A DNA stretch of 48,370 nt from Capnocytophaga cynodegmi DSM 19736. GTDB taxonomy: Bacteria > Bacteroidota > Bacteroidia > Flavobacteriales > Flavobacteriaceae. Position numbers and translations under genes: made by a program. The stretch lies in contig NZ_KB900712.1 in assembly GCF_000379185.1 (NCBI RefSeq), forward strand, positions 1 through 48,370. The letters run 5' to 3'. Numbering within the stretch: position 1 is the first letter of the stretch; each line of letters starts with the position of its first letter. Below the pieces are notes generated by a model. It was given only the letters and a program-made list of their open reading frames with translations. It was not told the DNA's origin and made no database searches. Positions 45,476-48,370 of the stretch are shown here, piece by piece.

Positions 45476-48166
45476 ATGAAAACAGAAAAAAAAATTTTCA
45501 AAATCGGAAGTATAATTCTGATTGTCATAATTTTAGCAATGATAGCAATTCCTTATCTCTTTAAAGATACTATCAAAGAAAAAGCAATTGCTTCAGTAAA
45601 TAAAAATATTAATGCGGTCGCTTCTTTAGAAGATATTTCTGTGAGTTTGTTCAGAAACTTTCCAAGAGCTTCTATCGCTCTTACTAACTTCCAGATTATC
45701 AACAAAGAACCTTTTGCAGGAGACACATTATTTTCTGCTAAAGAAATGAATTTAAAGGTAAGCATTACTGACTTAATTTCAGGAAATTACAACATTCTTG
45801 GGTTCGATTTGAAAGACGCTTCTGTCTTTATACATTTCAATGAAGAGGGAAAAGGAAATTACGATATTGCTATTCCTTCTGAAGCTACGACAAGTAAAAG
45901 CAATGACCCAAATTCTTTCAACCTAAAAATCGAATCCTATTCAGTCAAAAATATGAATTTTACTTTTAAAAATGATGATGGAAATATGCTTTTAACCCTT
46001 GATGAAATCAATCATAAAGGGAAAGGAAATTTTTCTAATGAAATTTTGGATTTGGAAACAAAAACCACTGCAAATATCTCTTTTTCGATGGATAAAAGCA
46101 ATTTTATGAATAAAATTCCCATTTCATTAGATGCTATTTTAGGAATTGATTTGAACCAACAAAAATATACTTTCAAAGAAAATAAAGCTGTCATTAATCG
46201 ATTAGACCTAGTTTTTGATGGATTTATACAACTACTAGAAAATGGACAACGTTACGACCTGACTTTCAATACTCCTTCTTCTTCTTTTCAAAACTTTTTA
46301 GCTCTAATTCCAGAGCAATATTCAAAAAGTATTGAAAATGTGAAAACTACAGGAAATTTCACCGTCAATGGGAATGTAAAAGGAGAATTCACAAAAGAGA
46401 AAATCCCGACTTTTGGCATTGAAATGTTTTCACAAAACGCATCACTCAAATATCCTAATTTACCTAAAACGATACAAAATATTAATATTGATTTAAAGGT
46501 AAATAACGATACCGGAATTTTGGATGATACAAAGGTTAATCTGAATAAATTCACGATGACCATTGACAAAGACCATTTTTCTGCACGAGCAAATGTGGTT
46601 AATCTGATTAAAAATCCCTATATAGATACTGATTTAAAAGGAGTTATAAATTTAGCAAATCTCTCTCAAGCATACCCTATATCTCTGGATAAAAAATTAT
46701 CAGGAATATTAAAAATGGATATTTCTGCACAATTAGATATGAACTCTGTAGAAAAACAACAATACCAGAATATAAAAAGTCAAGGAAATGCTTCTTTACA
46801 GCAATTTGTGTATGATGGGGAAGAATTCGCAAAACCATTCTATATTAATGACGCTGGGCTAAATTTCAGTCCTTCACATATTGAATTAAGTAGTTTTTCA
46901 GCAAAAACAGGTAAATCAGACATCAATTTAAAAGGAAGATTTGATAATCTTTACGGATTTCTATTTAAAAAAGGAATTTTAGAAGGAAATTTCGTTATGA
47001 AATCAGATAAATTAGCTATAAATGACTTTTTACAACCTTCATCTGCACAAAAAAACACAGAATCAGAGTCTAAAACCACAGAAAATTCTAAGGACACTTC
47101 TCCTAAAGCTACATTAAAAATTCCTTCTTTCTTGGATTGTACATTTTCTGCTAGTGCCAACACTGTAGTTTATGATAATTTGGAACTAAAAAATGTTAGT
47201 GGAAAATTGATTGTCAGAGATGAAAAAGTTTCGTTAGAAAATTTAAGTACAGATATTTTTGGAGGAAAAATTGCTATAAGTGGAAATGTTTCAACGAAAG
47301 AAAGTATTCCTGATTTTGATGTTAAATTACTAATGAACAAACTCAATGTCCCTGAAGCTTTCAAAAATATTGATATGTTGGCAAAAATAGCTCCAATAGC
47401 CAATGTCGTTCAAGGTTTTATAAGTACAGACATCAATGTTAGTGGAAAATTAAACGATGATTTAACTCCAAATTTGAATACAATTTCGGGAAATTTATTA
47501 GCTTCGCTTATTAATTCCAGAGTTAAAACTGAAGAATCACCTCTACTTTCATCTTTAGATTCACATTTTTCGGGTTTGAATTTATCAAACTTAAATCTGA
47601 ATGACTTAAAAATATCCTTACAATTTGAAAATGGAAAAGTAAAATTTAAGCCTTTTACTCTGAAATACAAAGATGTAGCTATCAATGTAGATGGTTCACA
47701 CGGCTTTAACCAAACGATGAATTATCAACTAACATTCAATGTTCCTCCTCAAATGCTTGGAAATGAAGCTAATTCTCTACTATCAAAACTGACACCTGAA
47801 AACCAGAAAAAAATTAATAACATTCCTGTGATTGCTTCTGTTGAAGGAACTTTCAAATCACCTAAAGTATCAACCGATATGAAACAAGCTGTTACAAATT
47901 TGGTTTCTCAGATAGCAGAAGGTCAAATTAACAATTTGAAAGCCAAAGGAACTGATGCACTAAAAACTCTAATTTCATCAAAAACAGACTCTACAACAGC
48001 AGGAAAAACGAGTAAAATTGTTGATGGGTTAATCAATAATAAAGATAGTGTAATTACCAAAGCGAAAGAAGAAGTTAAAGAAAAAGCTAAAGAAGAGGCA
48101 AAAAAAGAAGCTAAAAAACAGATAAACAATTTTTTGAAAGGATTGGGAGGAAATAAAAAAGAATAG
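45476..48166 (+). CDS. AsmA-like family protein
   Basis: 896 residues. One N-terminal membrane helix (about 11-30) is followed by a long periplasmic region of repeated beta-rich units typical of AsmA/TamB-like lipid transfer proteins. The opening domain (ASVNKNINAVASLEDISVSLFRNFPRASIALTNF) matches the AsmA N-terminus, and the C-terminal half resembles AsmA_2 (VQGFISTDINVSGKLNDDLTPNL). A highly charged Lys/Glu tail (about 855-885) is likely to form a helix. Family knowledge: these proteins bridge the periplasm and move phospholipids to the outer membrane. The gene ends 24 bases before the IS transposase 3' end. No terminator is seen between them. Confidence 0.87.
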   Translation: MKTEKKIFKIGSIILIVIILAMIAIPYLFKDTIKEKAIASVNKNINAVASLEDISVSLFRNFPRASIALTNFQIINKEPFAGDTLFSAKEMNLKVSITDLISGNYNILGFDLKDASVFIHFNEEGKGNYDIAIPSEATTSKSNDPNSFNLKIESYSVKNMNFTFKNDDGNMLLTLDEINHKGKGNFSNEILDLETKTTANISFSMDKSNFMNKIPISLDAILGIDLNQQKYTFKENKAVINRLDLVFDGFIQLLENGQRYDLTFNTPSSSFQNFLALIPEQYSKSIENVKTTGNFTVNGNVKGEFTKEKIPTFGIEMFSQNASLKYPNLPKTIQNINIDLKVNNDTGILDDTKVNLNKFTMTIDKDHFSARANVVNLIKNPYIDTDLKGVINLANLSQAYPISLDKKLSGILKMDISAQLDMNSVEKQQYQNIKSQGNASLQQFVYDGEEFAKPFYINDAGLNFSPSHIELSSFSAKTGKSDINLKGRFDNLYGFLFKKGILEGNFVMKSDKLAINDFLQPSSAQKNTESESKTTENSKDTSPKATLKIPSFLDCTFSASANTVVYDNLELKNVSGKLIVRDEKVSLENLSTDIFGGKIAISGNVSTKESIPDFDVKLLMNKLNVPEAFKNIDMLAKIAPIANVVQGFISTDINVSGKLNDDLTPNLNTISGNLLASLINSRVKTEESPLLSSLDSHFSGLNLSNLNLNDLKISLQFENGKVKFKPFTLKYKDVAINVDGSHGFNQTMNYQLTFNVPPQMLGNEANSLLSKLTPENQKKINNIPVIASVEGTFKSPKVSTDMKQAVTNLVSQIAEGQINNLKAKGTDALKTLISSKTDSTTAGKTSKIVDGLINNKDSVITKAKEEVKEKAKEEAKKEAKKQINNFLKGLGGNKKE

Positions 48167-48190
48167 AAATTTACTTGTTTACAAACTTGT

Positions 48191-48370
48191 TTAAACTTTT
48201 CGAATAAATGTTAGTATAATCCCTATATACAACATAGCCATCCAAGTTGTGTTTAGGGTTTCATATCTTATAATCAATCTTTTAAAACCATCAAGCCACG
48301 CAAAACTCCTCTCTATTTTAAACCGATTTTTATATAATTCTTCGTCAAAATAAATGTTTTCATTTTGTCC
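48191..48370 (-). mobile_element. IS5-type transposase, C-terminal fragment (cut by window edge)
   Basis: 59 codons plus stop, reading in from the right edge on the minus strand. The residues include YFDEELYKNRFKIERSFAWL and FKRLIIRYETLNTTW, with the family's R-x-x-I-E-R-x-x-x-W-L block near the catalytic Glu and the R-Y-E segment typical of IS5/IS1031-like DDE transposases. The element's left end should lie between the asmA-like stop at 48166 and 48190, where an ACTTGTTT repeat occurs (48173-48180 and 48185-48192). The rest of the element is outside the window. Confidence 0.78.

Overview
The window looks like chromosomal DNA of a low-GC member of the Bacteroidota, most likely a Flavobacteriaceae species close to Capnocytophaga. 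The assignment is an inference. It rests on the strong AT bias, the many promoters of the Bacteroidetes type TAnnTTTG, the gene families present (short arginine decarboxylase, NagB fused to a PIG-L deacetylase, TlpA-type lipoproteins, DUF2851, DUF2853, GH95) and the many N-termini with Bacteroidetes-style signal peptides or SPII lipoboxes.

Layout. 1-2.4 kb: a truncated lipoprotein gene, divergent from a TlpA-like thioredoxin gene that is paired with a large outer-membrane protein gene. 2.5-6.7 kb: arginine decarboxylase with a long leader, then a patatin-BamA type secreted lipase. 6.8-11.7 kb: serine dehydratase, then a tight run of folP, a lipoprotein gene, the diadenylate cyclase gene cdaA and a DUF2851 gene. 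11.8-19 kb: a second TlpA lipoprotein, a Gfo/Idh/MocA oxidoreductase, a MalY/PatB lyase, a MATE exporter and the NagB/PIG-L fusion. 19-24.2 kb: an OmpA-type protein, fabD, an ABC exporter pair and lipA. 24.2-31.5 kb, all on the minus strand: GH95 fucosidase, a second OmpA-type protein, hpf, xerC, an M28 peptidase gene broken by an in-frame TGA, and fmt. 31.6-40.8 kb, plus strand: purine nucleoside phosphorylase, a redox-dead TlpA-like lipoprotein, comM/yifB, two unknown small genes, menD, a DUF2853 gene and ligA. 40.8-48.4 kb: birA and lpxK on the minus strand, then a DEAD-box helicase, a CarboxypepD_reg-like protein and an AsmA-like protein, and finally the 3' end of an IS5-type transposase cut by the window edge.

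Most genes are housekeeping or cell-envelope genes: folate, lipoate, fatty acid, menaquinone, lipid A, translation initiation and DNA ligation. Many intergenic gaps carry a clear -7 promoter or an intrinsic terminator hairpin, so transcription units can be drawn with some confidence. I see no tRNA, rRNA, CRISPR array, phage or defence island. I do not see a clearly new multi-gene system. The most interesting items are the nonsense-interrupted M28 peptidase, the long arginine decarboxylase leader with a 47-codon ORF and a stem-loop, the thioredoxin/outer-membrane pair with a CX4C in the barrel, the CXXC-less TlpA paralogue, and a promoter embedded in a terminator-like hairpin.
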